A DNA stretch of 64,000 bases from Variovorax flavidus (GTDB lineage Bacteria > Pseudomonadota > Gammaproteobacteria > Burkholderiales > Burkholderiaceae_C). Positions 41,702 to 51,799 of this stretch are shown here, piece after piece; the stretch's first letter is position 1, and every line of letters begins with the position of its first letter. The DNA is taken from the NCBI RefSeq assembly GCF_030317145.1, contig NZ_JASZYE010000001.1:1302001-1366000 (forward strand), read 5' to 3'. Position numbers and translations under genes: made by a program. Below the pieces are notes generated by a model, which searched no databases, was not told the DNA's origin, and saw only the letters and a list, made by a program, of their open reading frames with translations.

Positions 41702-41903
41702 TTCTTGAGCCTATTGCCTACCTGCGTAAACCCTGATCGGGCTTCGAGGCGCCCACATCCCTGCTTTCCGAAACTAGGGAAGTCACCGATCAACTGGTGC
41801 ATCGAAGTATCGAAATGGGCTAAGCCAGTACCAAACCCGCAAGCCAGAGTCTCCAGAATCCGGCGACGGCGACCGCCTGTCGCTGACCACAAGGAGACAA
41901 CTC

Positions 41904-43211
41904 ATGAAGCGTTTTCTGAAGGCGGGCCTGGTGCTCGCGATCGCAGGCACCGGCCTCGCGCACGCCGCGACCGAACTGGTCATCGCCACCGTGAACAACG
42001 GCCACATGATCGAAATGCAGAAGCTCACAAAGTTCTTCGAGCAGGCGAATCCGGATATCAAGCTCAAGTGGGTGACGCTCGAGGAAGGCACGCTGCGCCA
42101 GCGCGTCACGACCGACATCGCAACCAAAGGCGGCCAGTTCGACGTGATGACCATCGGCATGTACGAGACGCCGATCTGGGCCAAGAAGGGCTGGCTGCTG
42201 CCGATCGCGACCGATGCCGCCTTCGACGTCGACGACCTCTTGCCCGCGATGCGCAACGGGCTCTCGGCCGACGGCAAGCTCTACGCCTCGCCTTTCTACG
42301 GCGAGAGTTCGATGCTCATGTACCGCAAGGACCTCGCCGACAAGGTGGGCTTCAAGATGCCCGAGCAGCCGACATGGACCCAGGTGAAGGAACTCGCAGG
42401 CAAGATCCACGACCCGAAGGCCGGTGTCTACGGCATGTGCCTGCGCGGCAAGCCCGGCTGGGGCGACAACATGGCGCTGCTCACGACCATGGTCAACACC
42501 AACGGCGGCCAGTGGTTCGACATGAGTTGGAAGCCGCAGATCGACACCAAGCCCTGGCATGACGCGATCAACTTCTACGTCGACATGATGAAGGCCTACG
42601 GCCCGCCCGGTGCGTCGGCCAACAGCTTCAACGAGAACCTCGCGCTCTTCAACGAGGGCAAGTGCGGCATGTGGGTCGACGCGACCATCGCCGCTTCGTT
42701 CGTGAGCGATCCCAAGCAGTCGAAGGTGGCGGACAAGGTGGCTTTCGCGCAGGCGCCGGTGGCGGTCACGCCCAAGGGCGCGAACTGGCTGTGGGCCTGG
42801 GCGCTGGCCATTCCTGCGAGCTCGCAGAAGGTGGATGCGGCGCAGACCTTCGTCAAGTGGGCAACCTCCAAGGACTACGTCAAGCTCGTCGCCAAGGAAG
42901 AAGGATGGGGTTCGGTGCCGACCGGCACGCGCAAGTCCACCTACGCATCGCCGGAGTTCATGAAGGCGGCCCGCTTCGCCGAGGCCGAGAAGAAGGCCAT
43001 CGACACCGCGAACGCGAATGACAGCACCTTGCCCAAGTCACCCTACGTCGGCGTGCAATACGCGGCCATCCCCGAATTCCAGGCCATCGGCGTGGCGGTT
43101 GGGCAGCAGATGAGTGCGGCGCTGTCCGGCAAAGTCACGGTCGACCAGGCATTGAAGACTTCGCAGACCGCCGCCGAGCGCGAGATGAAAAAAGGTGGCT
43201 ACTACAAGTAA
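41904..43211 (+). CDS. ABC transporter polyol-binding protein (SmoE-like)
   Basis: 435 residues with a signal peptide (MKRFLKAGLVLAIAGTGLAHA). LVIATVNNGHMIEMQKLTKFFE, FDVMTIGMYETPIWAKKGWL and GKCGMWVDATIAASFV are typical of CUT1 sorbitol/mannitol-binding proteins. It starts after a good AAGGAGACAACTC. The whole gene set that follows (two permeases, ATPase, mannitol-type and sorbitol-type dehydrogenases) supports a hexitol or pentitol ligand. Confidence 0.92.
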   Translation: MKRFLKAGLVLAIAGTGLAHAATELVIATVNNGHMIEMQKLTKFFEQANPDIKLKWVTLEEGTLRQRVTTDIATKGGQFDVMTIGMYETPIWAKKGWLLPIATDAAFDVDDLLPAMRNGLSADGKLYASPFYGESSMLMYRKDLADKVGFKMPEQPTWTQVKELAGKIHDPKAGVYGMCLRGKPGWGDNMALLTTMVNTNGGQWFDMSWKPQIDTKPWHDAINFYVDMMKAYGPPGASANSFNENLALFNEGKCGMWVDATIAASFVSDPKQSKVADKVAFAQAPVAVTPKGANWLWAWALAIPASSQKVDAAQTFVKWATSKDYVKLVAKEEGWGSVPTGTRKSTYASPEFMKAARFAEAEKKAIDTANANDSTLPKSPYVGVQYAAIPEFQAIGVAVGQQMSAALSGKVTVDQALKTSQTAAEREMKKGGYYK

Positions 43212-43217
43212 CCCACT

Positions 43218-43309
43218 CCCTCCCCGGCTGGGGGAGGGTCGGGGTGGGGGCGTGCAGCACCAACTGCGACGCGATGCCCCCATCCCGGCCCTTCCCCAAA
43301 GGGGGAAGG
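43218..43309. repeat. Composite GC-rich palindromic intergenic element
   Basis: Two perfect hairpins flank the gap: CCCTCCCC/GGGGAGGG (43218-43225 with 43231-43238) and CCTTCCCC/GGGGAAGG (43290-43297 with 43302-43309). Between them GGGGTGGGGGC and GCCCCCATCCC are near-complementary, so the entire stretch can fold back. Sequences like this are common between genes of proteobacteria. Its place after the binding-protein gene could lower expression of the permease genes. Confidence 0.75.
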
Positions 43310-43332
43310 AGACAGAAGAAAAAGCCGCCGTC

Positions 43333-44190
43333 ATGAACCGACTCCTGCCCCGCGCGCTGATGGCGCCCGCGGTGATCACGCTCCTGCTGTGGATGCTCGT
43401 GCCGCTGGCGATGACGATCTACTTTTCGTTCGTCAACTACAACCTCATGCAACCTGGCGAACGCACGTTCAACGGGCTGGAGAACTTCCACTACTTCGTC
43501 ACCGACCCGGACTTCTGGCCCGCTGTGTGGAACACGCTGGTGCTGATCGGCAGCGTCATCATCATCACCGTGGGGCTGGGGGTGCTGCTGGCCCTGCTGG
43601 TCAATGAGCCTTTCCCCGGACGCGGCATCGTGCGCGTGCTGCTCATCTCGCCGTTCTTCGTCATGCCGACGGTGAACGCGCTGCTGTGGAAGCACATGAT
43701 GATGAATCCGATCTACGGGATCCTCGCGGACCTCTGGCGCAGCTTCGGCGCGGAGCCAGTCGACTGGCTGACCGATGTGCCGCTGTTCTCCGTGATCATC
43801 ATGGTGGCCTGGCAATGGCTTCCCTTCGCCTGCCTGATCTTCATCACCTCGCTGCAATCCCTCGACCGCGAGCAGATGGAGGCGGCGCGAATGGACGGCG
43901 CCACTGCCTTCCAGCGCTTCGGCTACCTCACCCTGCCCCACCTGGGCCGGCCGATGGCGGTGGTGATCATGATCGAGATGATCTTCCTGCTGAGCGTGTT
44001 CGCGGAGATCGCCGTCACGACCAATGGCGGGCCAGGCAACGAGAGCACCAACCTCACCTACCTGATCTTCAAGCAGTCGCTGATGAACTTCGACGTCGGC
44101 GTGGCTTCGGCCGGCGCGCTCTTCGCGGTGGTGCTGGCCAACATCGTGGCCGCCTTCCTGATCCGGATCATCGGCAAGAACCTCGACTGA
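43333..44190 (+). CDS. ABC transporter permease (polyol, SmoF-like)
   Basis: 285 residues, about six membrane segments. The EAA loop is EAARMDGATAFQRFGYLTLPHL. IYFSFVNYNLMQPGERTFNGLENF is typical of the first periplasmic loop of CUT1 permeases. It pairs with the next permease. The ATG at 43333 is used; an upstream extension would translate the palindromic element and is rejected. Confidence 0.92.
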   Translation: MNRLLPRALMAPAVITLLLWMLVPLAMTIYFSFVNYNLMQPGERTFNGLENFHYFVTDPDFWPAVWNTLVLIGSVIIITVGLGVLLALLVNEPFPGRGIVRVLLISPFFVMPTVNALLWKHMMMNPIYGILADLWRSFGAEPVDWLTDVPLFSVIIMVAWQWLPFACLIFITSLQSLDREQMEAARMDGATAFQRFGYLTLPHLGRPMAVVIMIEMIFLLSVFAEIAVTTNGGPGNESTNLTYLIFKQSLMNFDVGVASAGALFAVVLANIVAAFLIRIIGKNLD

Positions 44191-44200
44191 GGGCACCGGC

Positions 44201-45025
44201 ATGCAAACCGAAAACATCCTCTCCCTGGGCCTGCGCACCGTGGGCGCCTGGGTCGCGTCGCTGCTGCTCTTCTTTCCGCTGGGGTGGCTCGTGCTGACCT
44301 CGTTCAAGACCGAGCTGCAGGCAATCCACGTGCCGCCGCTCTTCATCTTCGAGCCGACGCTGGAGAACTTCGCGGAAGTGCAGCGACGCAGCGACTACCT
44401 GCTCTTCGCGAAGAACTCGCTCATCACGAGCGTCGGCTCGACCGTCATCGGCCTGCTCATCGCCGCGCCGGCCGCGTACTCGATGGCCTTCTTCCGCACG
44501 AAGCGCACGCGCGACATCCTGATGTGGATGCTCTCGACGAAGATGATGCCGGCCGTCGGGGCGCTGGTGCCGATCTATGTCATCGCGCAGACCGCGGGCC
44601 TGCTCGATACGCGCACGGCGCTGACCATCGTGTTCACGCTGTCCAACCTGCCGATCATGGTGTGGATGCTCTACACGAGCTACAAGGACATCCCGCCCGA
44701 GATCCTCGAAGCCGCTCGCATGGACGGCGCCAGCCTGTGGACCGAGTTCCGTCACGTGGTGCTGCCGCTGTCCATCGGCGGACTCGCCTCCACCGGCCTG
44801 CTGTGCCTGGTGCTGAGCTGGAACGAAGCCTTCTGGGCACTCAACCTCAGTTCCGCCAAGGCCGGAACGCTCGCGACGCTGATCGCCTCGTACTCCAGCC
44901 CCGAAGGCCTGTTCTGGGCCAAGCTGTCCGCCGCCTCGCTGATGGCCATCGCGCCCATCGTGGTGTTCGGCTGGTTCAGCCAGAAGCAACTGGTGCAAGG
45001 CCTCACATTCGGCGCCGTCAAGTAA
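44201..45025 (+). CDS. ABC transporter permease (polyol, SmoG-like)
   Basis: 274 residues, six membrane segments. The EAA loop is EAARMDGASLWTEFRHVVLPL. LVLTSFKTELQAIHVPPLFIFEPTLENF is the standard N-terminal block of the second CUT1 permease. It lies 10 bases after the first permease. Confidence 0.92.
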   Translation: MQTENILSLGLRTVGAWVASLLLFFPLGWLVLTSFKTELQAIHVPPLFIFEPTLENFAEVQRRSDYLLFAKNSLITSVGSTVIGLLIAAPAAYSMAFFRTKRTRDILMWMLSTKMMPAVGALVPIYVIAQTAGLLDTRTALTIVFTLSNLPIMVWMLYTSYKDIPPEILEAARMDGASLWTEFRHVVLPLSIGGLASTGLLCLVLSWNEAFWALNLSSAKAGTLATLIASYSSPEGLFWAKLSAASLMAIAPIVVFGWFSQKQLVQGLTFGAVK

Positions 45026-45052
45026 ACGAACACGCAAGACAGGGGACATTCC

Positions 45053-46084
<1,032 letters not shown>

Positions 46085-46091
46085 ATCCGCC

Positions 46092-47510
46092 ATGGCCGAT
46101 TCCACTTCTTCCGATTTCGTGGTCCTGCACCTCGGACTCGGCTCCTTCCATCGCGCGCACCAGGCGGTGTACCTGCAGGAGCTGATCGAGGCCGGCGACC
46201 GGCGCTGGTCGCTGGTCGGCGCCAACCTGCGGCCCGACATGGCCGACGTCGAGAACGCCCTGCGCGCTCAAGGCGGGCGCTACACGCTGGAGACGGTTTC
46301 GCCAGCCGCCGCCTACCGCTACCAACGCATCGAATCCATCCGCGAAGTGCTCGCCTACGACGCGAACCTGACGGAGGTGATCGCCCGGGGCGCCGATCCA
46401 CGCACGCGGGTGGTTTCGTTCACGGTGACAGAGGCGGGCTACTACCTCGACTCGAAAGACCATCTCGACTTCGGCGTCGCCGATCTCGCAAAGGACCTCG
46501 AGCGGGCGCGCAAGGGCCAGGCCGGAACCACGATCTACGGGGCCATCTGCGCGATCCTCAGCGCCCGCCGTGCGGCGAATGCCGGACCGATCACATTGCT
46601 GAACTGCGACAACCTCCGCCACAACGGCGACCGCTTCCGAAAAGGCCTGCTGGAGTTCATCGAGCGTGCCGGGCAACCCGAACTGCTCGACTGGGTGCGC
46701 AAGCAGACGAGCAGCCCCAATGCCATGGTCGACCGCATCACGCCCAGGCCGCCGCCCGAACTGCGCCAGCGCGTGTTCCAGGCCACAGGCTGGGACGACG
46801 CAGCGCCGGTGACCGGGGAAAGCTTCATCCAGTGGGTGATCGAGGACGACTTCGTCAATGGGCGGCCCGATTGGGGGCGTGTCGGCGTACAGCTGGTGGA
46901 TTCGGTCTCGCCCTACGAGGAAGCCAAGATCCGCATCCTCAACGCGAGCCATAGTTGCATCGCCTGGGCCGGGACGCTGCTCGGCTTGCAATACATCCAC
47001 GAAGGCACGCACATGACCTCCATCAGGCGAATGGCTTTCGACTACGTGACGGATGACGTCATTCCCTGCCTGCATTCGCCCGAGCGACCGAGCCCGGTCG
47101 ACCTGCCGGCCTATCGCGACGTCGTGCTCGAGCGCTTCGGCAATCCCGCGATCCGCGACACCAACCAGCGGGTCGCGATGGATGGCTTCTCGAAGATCCC
47201 GGGCTTCATTGCGCCCACTGTCCACGAACGGCTGTCGCGCGGCGAGAGCATCGACAGCGTGGCGATGCTCCCGGCCCTGTTCCTCGCCTTCCTGCAGCGC
47301 TGGCACAAGGGAGCGCTCCCCTACGTCTACCAGGATCAGGGCATGGACGAAGCCGCGGCGCACGCCATCTGCGACGCGGCCGATTCGGTCGCCGCGATGA
47401 GCGCGGACCGGACGCTGTGGGGAGACACGGCCAGTGACGCGCGGCTCGCCGACGCGTTGCGCAGGGCCGACGCGCGCGTCCAGGCATTCATCCAGCGGGG
47501 TGGCAAATGA
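46092..47510 (+). CDS. Polyol-specific long-chain dehydrogenase (mannitol 2-dehydrogenase family)
   Basis: 472 residues. The start HLGLGSFHRAHQAVYLQ is the cofactor loop of the family. The catalytic triad Lys-x4-Asn-x2-His appears in EAKIRILNASHSCIAWAG. It oxidises mannitol, arabitol or a similar polyol to the keto-sugar with NAD. It follows the ATPase by 8 bases and overlaps the next dehydrogenase. Mannitol gives fructose and D-arabitol gives D-xylulose, which the downstream xylulokinase could use. Confidence 0.9.
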   Translation: MADSTSSDFVVLHLGLGSFHRAHQAVYLQELIEAGDRRWSLVGANLRPDMADVENALRAQGGRYTLETVSPAAAYRYQRIESIREVLAYDANLTEVIARGADPRTRVVSFTVTEAGYYLDSKDHLDFGVADLAKDLERARKGQAGTTIYGAICAILSARRAANAGPITLLNCDNLRHNGDRFRKGLLEFIERAGQPELLDWVRKQTSSPNAMVDRITPRPPPELRQRVFQATGWDDAAPVTGESFIQWVIEDDFVNGRPDWGRVGVQLVDSVSPYEEAKIRILNASHSCIAWAGTLLGLQYIHEGTHMTSIRRMAFDYVTDDVIPCLHSPERPSPVDLPAYRDVVLERFGNPAIRDTNQRVAMDGFSKIPGFIAPTVHERLSRGESIDSVAMLPALFLAFLQRWHKGALPYVYQDQGMDEAAAHAICDAADSVAAMSADRTLWGDTASDARLADALRRADARVQAFIQRGGK

Positions 47511-48295
47511 CAAATCGTCTTGCGGGGCGCCATGTCCTCATCACGGGCGCCGGCGGCGGCATCGGGCTAGCGATCGCCGAAGCCTGCCTGGCCGAGGGCG
47601 CTTGCTGCACCTTGGCGGACCTGGCCGCGAATCCGTCCGATGGCGTACAGGCCCTGCGGCGCAAGCATCCGGACGCCCTGGCCTACGTCGAAACGGACGT
47701 CACCGACATGCCATCGGTCGGCGGCATGCTCTATGCGGCGCAAGCATCGCACGGCGCCATCCACACGCTCGTCAACAACGCCGCCCTCTTCGACATGGCA
47801 CCGCTGCTGGAAAGCAGCGAAGCCTCGTACGACCGCCTGTTCGCCGTCAACGTGAAGGGCATGTTCTTCGTCATGCAGCGCGTGCTGCAGCACATGGTCG
47901 ATGCCGGCGTGCAGGGCGGCGCGGTGATCAACATGGCTTCGCAAGCCGGTCGACGCGGCGAAGCGCTGGTGTCGCACTATTGCGCCACCAAGGCAGCAGT
48001 CATCAGCTACACGCAGAGTGCCGCGCTCGCCATGGCGCCGCGCGGCATCCGCGTGAACGCCATCGCGCCGGGCGTGGTCGACACGCCCATGTGGGGCCAG
48101 GTCGATTCGCTCTTCGCGAAGTACGAGCACCTCGCACCGGGCGAGAAGAAGCGCCGGGTCGGGCTCGAAGTCCCCCTCGGCCGCATGGGCAACCCCGACG
48201 ACATCGCCGGCGCCGTCGTGTTCCTGGCCAGCGACGAGGCGCGATACATCACGGCGCAAACACTGAATGTCGACGGTGGTAATGTCATGAGCTGA
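47507..48295 (+). CDS. SDR polyol dehydrogenase (sorbitol/L-iditol dehydrogenase-like)
   Basis: 262 residues. The cofactor motif is TGAGGGIGLAIAE, then NNAALFDMAPLLE, catalytic Ser in NMASQAGRRGE and YCATKAAVISYTQ, and VDGGNVMS at the end. This matches the SDR sorbitol dehydrogenase (SmoS/PolS) of polyol operons. It would oxidise D-sorbitol to D-fructose or galactitol to tagatose. It overlaps the previous stop by 4 bases (ATGA). Confidence 0.87.
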   Translation: MTNRLAGRHVLITGAGGGIGLAIAEACLAEGACCTLADLAANPSDGVQALRRKHPDALAYVETDVTDMPSVGGMLYAAQASHGAIHTLVNNAALFDMAPLLESSEASYDRLFAVNVKGMFFVMQRVLQHMVDAGVQGGAVINMASQAGRRGEALVSHYCATKAAVISYTQSAALAMAPRGIRVNAIAPGVVDTPMWGQVDSLFAKYEHLAPGEKKRRVGLEVPLGRMGNPDDIAGAVVFLASDEARYITAQTLNVDGGNVMS

Positions 48296-48318
48296 AGGTG
48301 CATGAGAAGGACCCTTTC

Positions 48319-49257
48319 ATGACATCGGTACGCCAACGACACCTGCCCCGGCACCGCGAGCCCGAACTCGAACGCGACATCACCCGCTCGCCCTCCCTTG
48401 GCTACGAGGCCCCTGAGGAAACGGGCCTCGTGCGCTGCCTGGCACACGGCTTTCCGAGCCCGCTGGTGCGCTGGCACTTCCACGAGGAGTACGAGCTGCA
48501 CCTGATCACCGAGACCTCCGGCAAGGCGTTCGTGGGCGACTGGATCGGCCCCTTCCAGCCCGGCCATCTCGTGCTGTGCGGGCCGCGCCTGCCTCACAAC
48601 TGGATCTCGCTCGACGCGCCTGAAGGCGGCGCAGCCGGCCGCGACCGCGTGATCCAGTTCAGGCACGAACCCATCGAGCGTGCCGCGGCCGAGATTCCCG
48701 AACTGCGCGAGGCGCTCCAGCTGCTCGAACGCTCGCGTCACGGCATCGAGTTCTTCGGCCTGGAGGATCGCGCCCTGGCGCACTGGGATGCGGTGAAGTC
48801 CGCACACGGCCTGCAGCGGCTCGCCCGCTTCCTCGAATACCTGGCCGACCTGTCCCAATGCACCGACTACCGCCTCCTCTCCAACGTGCAGATGCAGGGC
48901 GTGGAAGGCGACGCCGAGGTCGACCAGATCAACGTCATCGTCAACCGCATCACCGCCAACCTTGCCGAGCCGATCGTGATGGCGGACATCGCCAGCGAAC
49001 TGGGCATGAGCGAGAGCCGTTTCAGCCGCTTCTTCAAGCGATCGACCGGCAACAGCTTCACCGACTTCGTGAACCGCGTGCGCATCAACAGCGCCTGCCA
49101 CCTGCTGATGCAGACCGACCACTATGTGACTGACATCTGCTATCAGGTCGGCTTCAACAATGTCGCGAACTTCAACCGGCGCTTTCTCGAGATCAAGGGC
49201 ATGACGCCGACCGAGTTCCGGCGCCAGAGCGACAGCCGCTTCGGCAGCCTCGCCTGA
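48319..49257 (+). CDS. AraC-family transcriptional regulator
   Basis: 312 residues. The N-terminal cupin-like sensor has RWHFHEEYELHLITETSGKAFVGDWIGPF. The C-terminal double helix-turn-helix begins near MADIASELGMSESRFSRFFKRSTG and ends with CYQVGFNNVANFNRRFLEIKGMTPTEFR. It probably activates the polyol operon in response to the substrate. The ATG at 48319 has a clear GAGAAGGA upstream; an upstream GTG is rejected. Confidence 0.92.
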   Translation: MTSVRQRHLPRHREPELERDITRSPSLGYEAPEETGLVRCLAHGFPSPLVRWHFHEEYELHLITETSGKAFVGDWIGPFQPGHLVLCGPRLPHNWISLDAPEGGAAGRDRVIQFRHEPIERAAAEIPELREALQLLERSRHGIEFFGLEDRALAHWDAVKSAHGLQRLARFLEYLADLSQCTDYRLLSNVQMQGVEGDAEVDQINVIVNRITANLAEPIVMADIASELGMSESRFSRFFKRSTGNSFTDFVNRVRINSACHLLMQTDHYVTDICYQVGFNNVANFNRRFLEIKGMTPTEFRRQSDSRFGSLA

Positions 49258-49266
49258 AAGACCGCC

Positions 49267-50775
49267 GTGTACCTCGGCCTCGACCTCGGCACTTCAGAGC
49301 TGAAGGCGCTGCTCCTGGACAAGGACCATCGCATCGTCGCCCTGGCCCGCGCAGCGCTCTCCGTGAACCGCCCCGCGCCACTGTGGTCGGAGCAGGCGCC
49401 CGTGCAATGGTGGGAGGCGCTCGAGACCGTCATGTCGGCGCTGCATCGAAGCAGTGCGCACGCCATGGCGGCCGTGCGCGCCATCGGGCTTTCGGGGCAG
49501 ATGCATGGAGCCGTGGCCATTGATGCGGCCGGCGAGGTGTTGCGTCCCGCCATCCTCTGGAACGACGGACGGAGCGCCGCGCAATGCGAGGCACTCATGG
49601 CAAGTGTGCCGCGCCTCACCGCGATTGCCGGCAATCTCGCCATGCCAGGCTTCACCGCTCCCAAGCTGCTGTGGATGAAGGAAAACGAGCCGGATCTGTT
49701 CGCGCGGACGGCCCGCGTGCTGCTGCCGAAGGATTGGCTGCGCTACAGGCTGAGCGGCACGCTGGCGAGCGACATGTCGGATGCCTCGGGCACCCTGTGG
49801 CTCGACGTCGGCGCGCGCGACTGGTCCGACGAGCTGCTCATGGCCTGCGGGCTCGGTCGCCACCAGATGCCCAGCCTCGTCGAAGGCAGCGCGGTGGCCG
49901 GCAGGCTGAAGCCGGAACTGGCGGCCCGTTGGGGCCTGACCGCCGACATACCGATCGCGGGTGGCGGCGGCGACAACGCGGCCAGCGCCGTCGGCATGGG
50001 CCTCGTGGCGGCCGGCCAGGGCTTTGTCTCGCTCGGCACTTCGGGTGTCATCTTTGTCTGTGGCGATCGCTTCGCACCCGATCCCGAGCGTGCGGTGCAC
50101 GCCTTCTGCCATGCGCTGCCCGGACGTTGGCATCAGATGTCGGTGATGCTGTCGGCATCGAGCGCGGTGAGCTGGGCTGCGCGCAGCTTCGGCCTCGGCA
50201 ACGAGGCCTCGTTGCTGGCGGCTGCGGCGACCTTGAACGCCGAAGCTCGCAGCCGAGCCCCGCTGTTCCTGCCCTATCTTTCAGGAGAGCGTTCGCCGCA
50301 CAACGATGCGAATGCGCAAGGCGTCCTCTTCGGACTGACGCACGCGCATGGACCGGCCGAGGTCGCCTATGCCGTGGTGGAAGGCGTGAGCTTCGGTCTC
50401 CGCGACGGTCTGGACACCCTCGACAAGCCGAGCGGTGATCTCGTTCTCGTCGGTGGAGGCGCGCGCAGTTCGTGGTGGGCGCAGTTGCTGGCCGACATCC
50501 TCGAGACGCCGCTCGCAGTTTGCGAGGGCGGCGAGGCTGGGGGTGCGCTGGGCGCAGCGCGGCTTGCGTGGCTGGCCGATGGAGCTTCGGAAGCAGAGGT
50601 CTGCCGCCGGCCGGATGTGCGACAGCGCTTCGAACCGAACCCGTCGCATTCCGCCACGTACGTGGCGCGCCATGCGCATTTCAAGGTGCTGTATGCGGCC
50701 CTGCGTCCGACCTTCAGCCCCACCGAACCATCTCGGGCCAAGCCCTATCCGAACGAGGTGCGCAGGCCGGCGTAG
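49267..50775 (+). CDS. xylB: Xylulokinase
   Basis: 502 residues, FGGY kinase. YLGLDLGTSELKALLLD is the phosphate-1 motif, GLSGQMHGAV is typical of xylulokinase, and GTSGVIFV and LVGGGARSSWWAQLLAD are the later ATP-binding blocks. It phosphorylates D-xylulose to xylulose-5-phosphate, so arabitol or xylitol entering this operon would reach the pentose phosphate pathway. The start is GTG, 9 bases after the regulator. The last 31 bases overlap the end of a convergent gene, and the C-terminus is a basic, unconserved tail. Confidence 0.92.
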   Translation: MYLGLDLGTSELKALLLDKDHRIVALARAALSVNRPAPLWSEQAPVQWWEALETVMSALHRSSAHAMAAVRAIGLSGQMHGAVAIDAAGEVLRPAILWNDGRSAAQCEALMASVPRLTAIAGNLAMPGFTAPKLLWMKENEPDLFARTARVLLPKDWLRYRLSGTLASDMSDASGTLWLDVGARDWSDELLMACGLGRHQMPSLVEGSAVAGRLKPELAARWGLTADIPIAGGGGDNAASAVGMGLVAAGQGFVSLGTSGVIFVCGDRFAPDPERAVHAFCHALPGRWHQMSVMLSASSAVSWAARSFGLGNEASLLAAAATLNAEARSRAPLFLPYLSGERSPHNDANAQGVLFGLTHAHGPAEVAYAVVEGVSFGLRDGLDTLDKPSGDLVLVGGGARSSWWAQLLADILETPLAVCEGGEAGGALGAARLAWLADGASEAEVCRRPDVRQRFEPNPSHSATYVARHAHFKVLYAALRPTFSPTEPSRAKPYPNEVRRPA

Positions 50776-51302
50776 TCCGTGGGTCCGCTGCTCTCGGGCG
50801 GATTGCCCGTGGCCGACATCCAGGCAGAAATGCTGGGAAGCCGACGATCGAAGTAGTTGTGCAGGCGACCCCAGTTGCCGTCCTCGCCATGTCCTTCGGT
50901 CATTTCGAGTGCCTCGACGGCGATGGTGCGAAGGCTGCTCACCATGGCGAGCGAGCGCCCATCGAGCAGTTGCAGCGTCACCTCGCGCCCTTGCGCCAGA
51001 ACCTCATGGAGGATCCGCCGGTGCACCGTGTAGTCGTCCCAGCTGCGCTTGCCGCAGGCGTCGTTCAGTTCGCGGAAGACCCAGTGCATGTTGTTCGCGA
51101 ACATGGCCGCGACCTGGCCTGCCTGCCGCAGGCTCTCCTTCGAGGTCGCGGTCTGCAGCCGGACCGCCCACAGGATGGCCGCCAGAACACCCAGGGTCTG
51201 GACCCACGCGGCCCACTCGGATGAGGTGGAAGGCCGATAGAACCAGCCTGCGACAACCAACGCCACGGTGCCCGCGGCAATGGCCGCTCCTAGTTTTCGC
51301 AT
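50745..51302 (-). CDS. Hypothetical protein with N-terminal membrane segments
   Basis: 185 residues, function not recognised. Two hydrophobic segments open the protein (LGAAIAAGTVALVVAGWFY and WVQTLGVLAAILWAV), so it is probably anchored in the inner membrane with the rest (AMFANNMHWVFRELND, RRILHEVLAQGREVTL) in the cytoplasm and mainly helical. It is convergent with xylB, overlapping 31 bases, and lies 13 bases after the small gene at 51316. The frame and start look genuine, but no function can be offered. Confidence 0.65.
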   Translation of the reverse strand: MRKLGAAIAAGTVALVVAGWFYRPSTSSEWAAWVQTLGVLAAILWAVRLQTATSKESLRQAGQVAAMFANNMHWVFRELNDACGKRSWDDYTVHRRILHEVLAQGREVTLQLLDGRSLAMVSSLRTIAVEALEMTEGHGEDGNWGRLHNYFDRRLPSISAWMSATGNPPESSGPTDYAGLRTSFG

Positions 51303-51315
51303 GGTTTCCCCAGGT

Positions 51316-51573
51316 TCAGGATCCGCGCATCTCGATCGTGCGCGGACCATCCTTGCCAAACATCTTCCGGATCGCCGCGACACCTGCGACCAAGGCATTG
51401 GCGTAGGTGTGATGAGGATCGCTCGCCGCTTCGATCGGCAGGTAGGGAAGCGCGTCCTCCAGGTCGTAGTCGGTAGCTTCCATCAATACCCAAAAGAACT
51501 CGCCCTCTTCGAGTTCCTGGACGGTGAGCGCGATATTTCGCAATTGCGACATGGAGTTAGCGGGGGAAGCCAT
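51316..51573 (-). CDS. Small hypothetical protein, 85 residues
   Basis: A small acidic protein with RNIALTVQELEEGEFFWVLMEAT and YLPIEAASDPHHTYANALVAGVAAIRKMF. It has no signal peptide or cysteines and I do not recognise the family. It is 13 bases upstream of the membrane-anchored hypothetical gene on the same strand, so the two may be co-expressed. The start may be the ATG at 51573 or one at 51552. Confidence 0.6.
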   Translation of the reverse strand: MASPANSMSQLRNIALTVQELEEGEFFWVLMEATDYDLEDALPYLPIEAASDPHHTYANALVAGVAAIRKMFGKDGPRTIEMRGS

Positions 51574-51641
51574 GGATGGTGATAAGACAAAACGATCCTA
51601 TTCACCCCTGCCGATAACGCCTAGCGACAATTTCACGAATC

Positions 51642-51655
51642 GTCACAAATGTGAC
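51642..51655. promoter_or_regulatory. GTCACA-AA-TGTGAC palindrome between divergent small genes
   Basis: A perfect 6-bp inverted repeat with a 2-base spacer, in the 226-base gap between the gene at 51573 (leftward) and the gene at 51800 (rightward). The surroundings are AT-rich (CGTAATTAAATACG). It resembles a CRP/FNR-like half-site pair read outward but does not match their spacing. Confidence 0.4.
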
Positions 51656-51799
51656 CAGTCGTAATTAAATACGCAAATCCTGAAAATCCGCAAGTGGCAC
51701 TTTGGGGCAATTTCTCCCGGGCCATCGCGCAAGCGCTGGCGCTGGGTCGGTGCGGAGCCTAAGCTAGCTGTCTCGTCCAATCCACCGCGAGGAGGAGAC

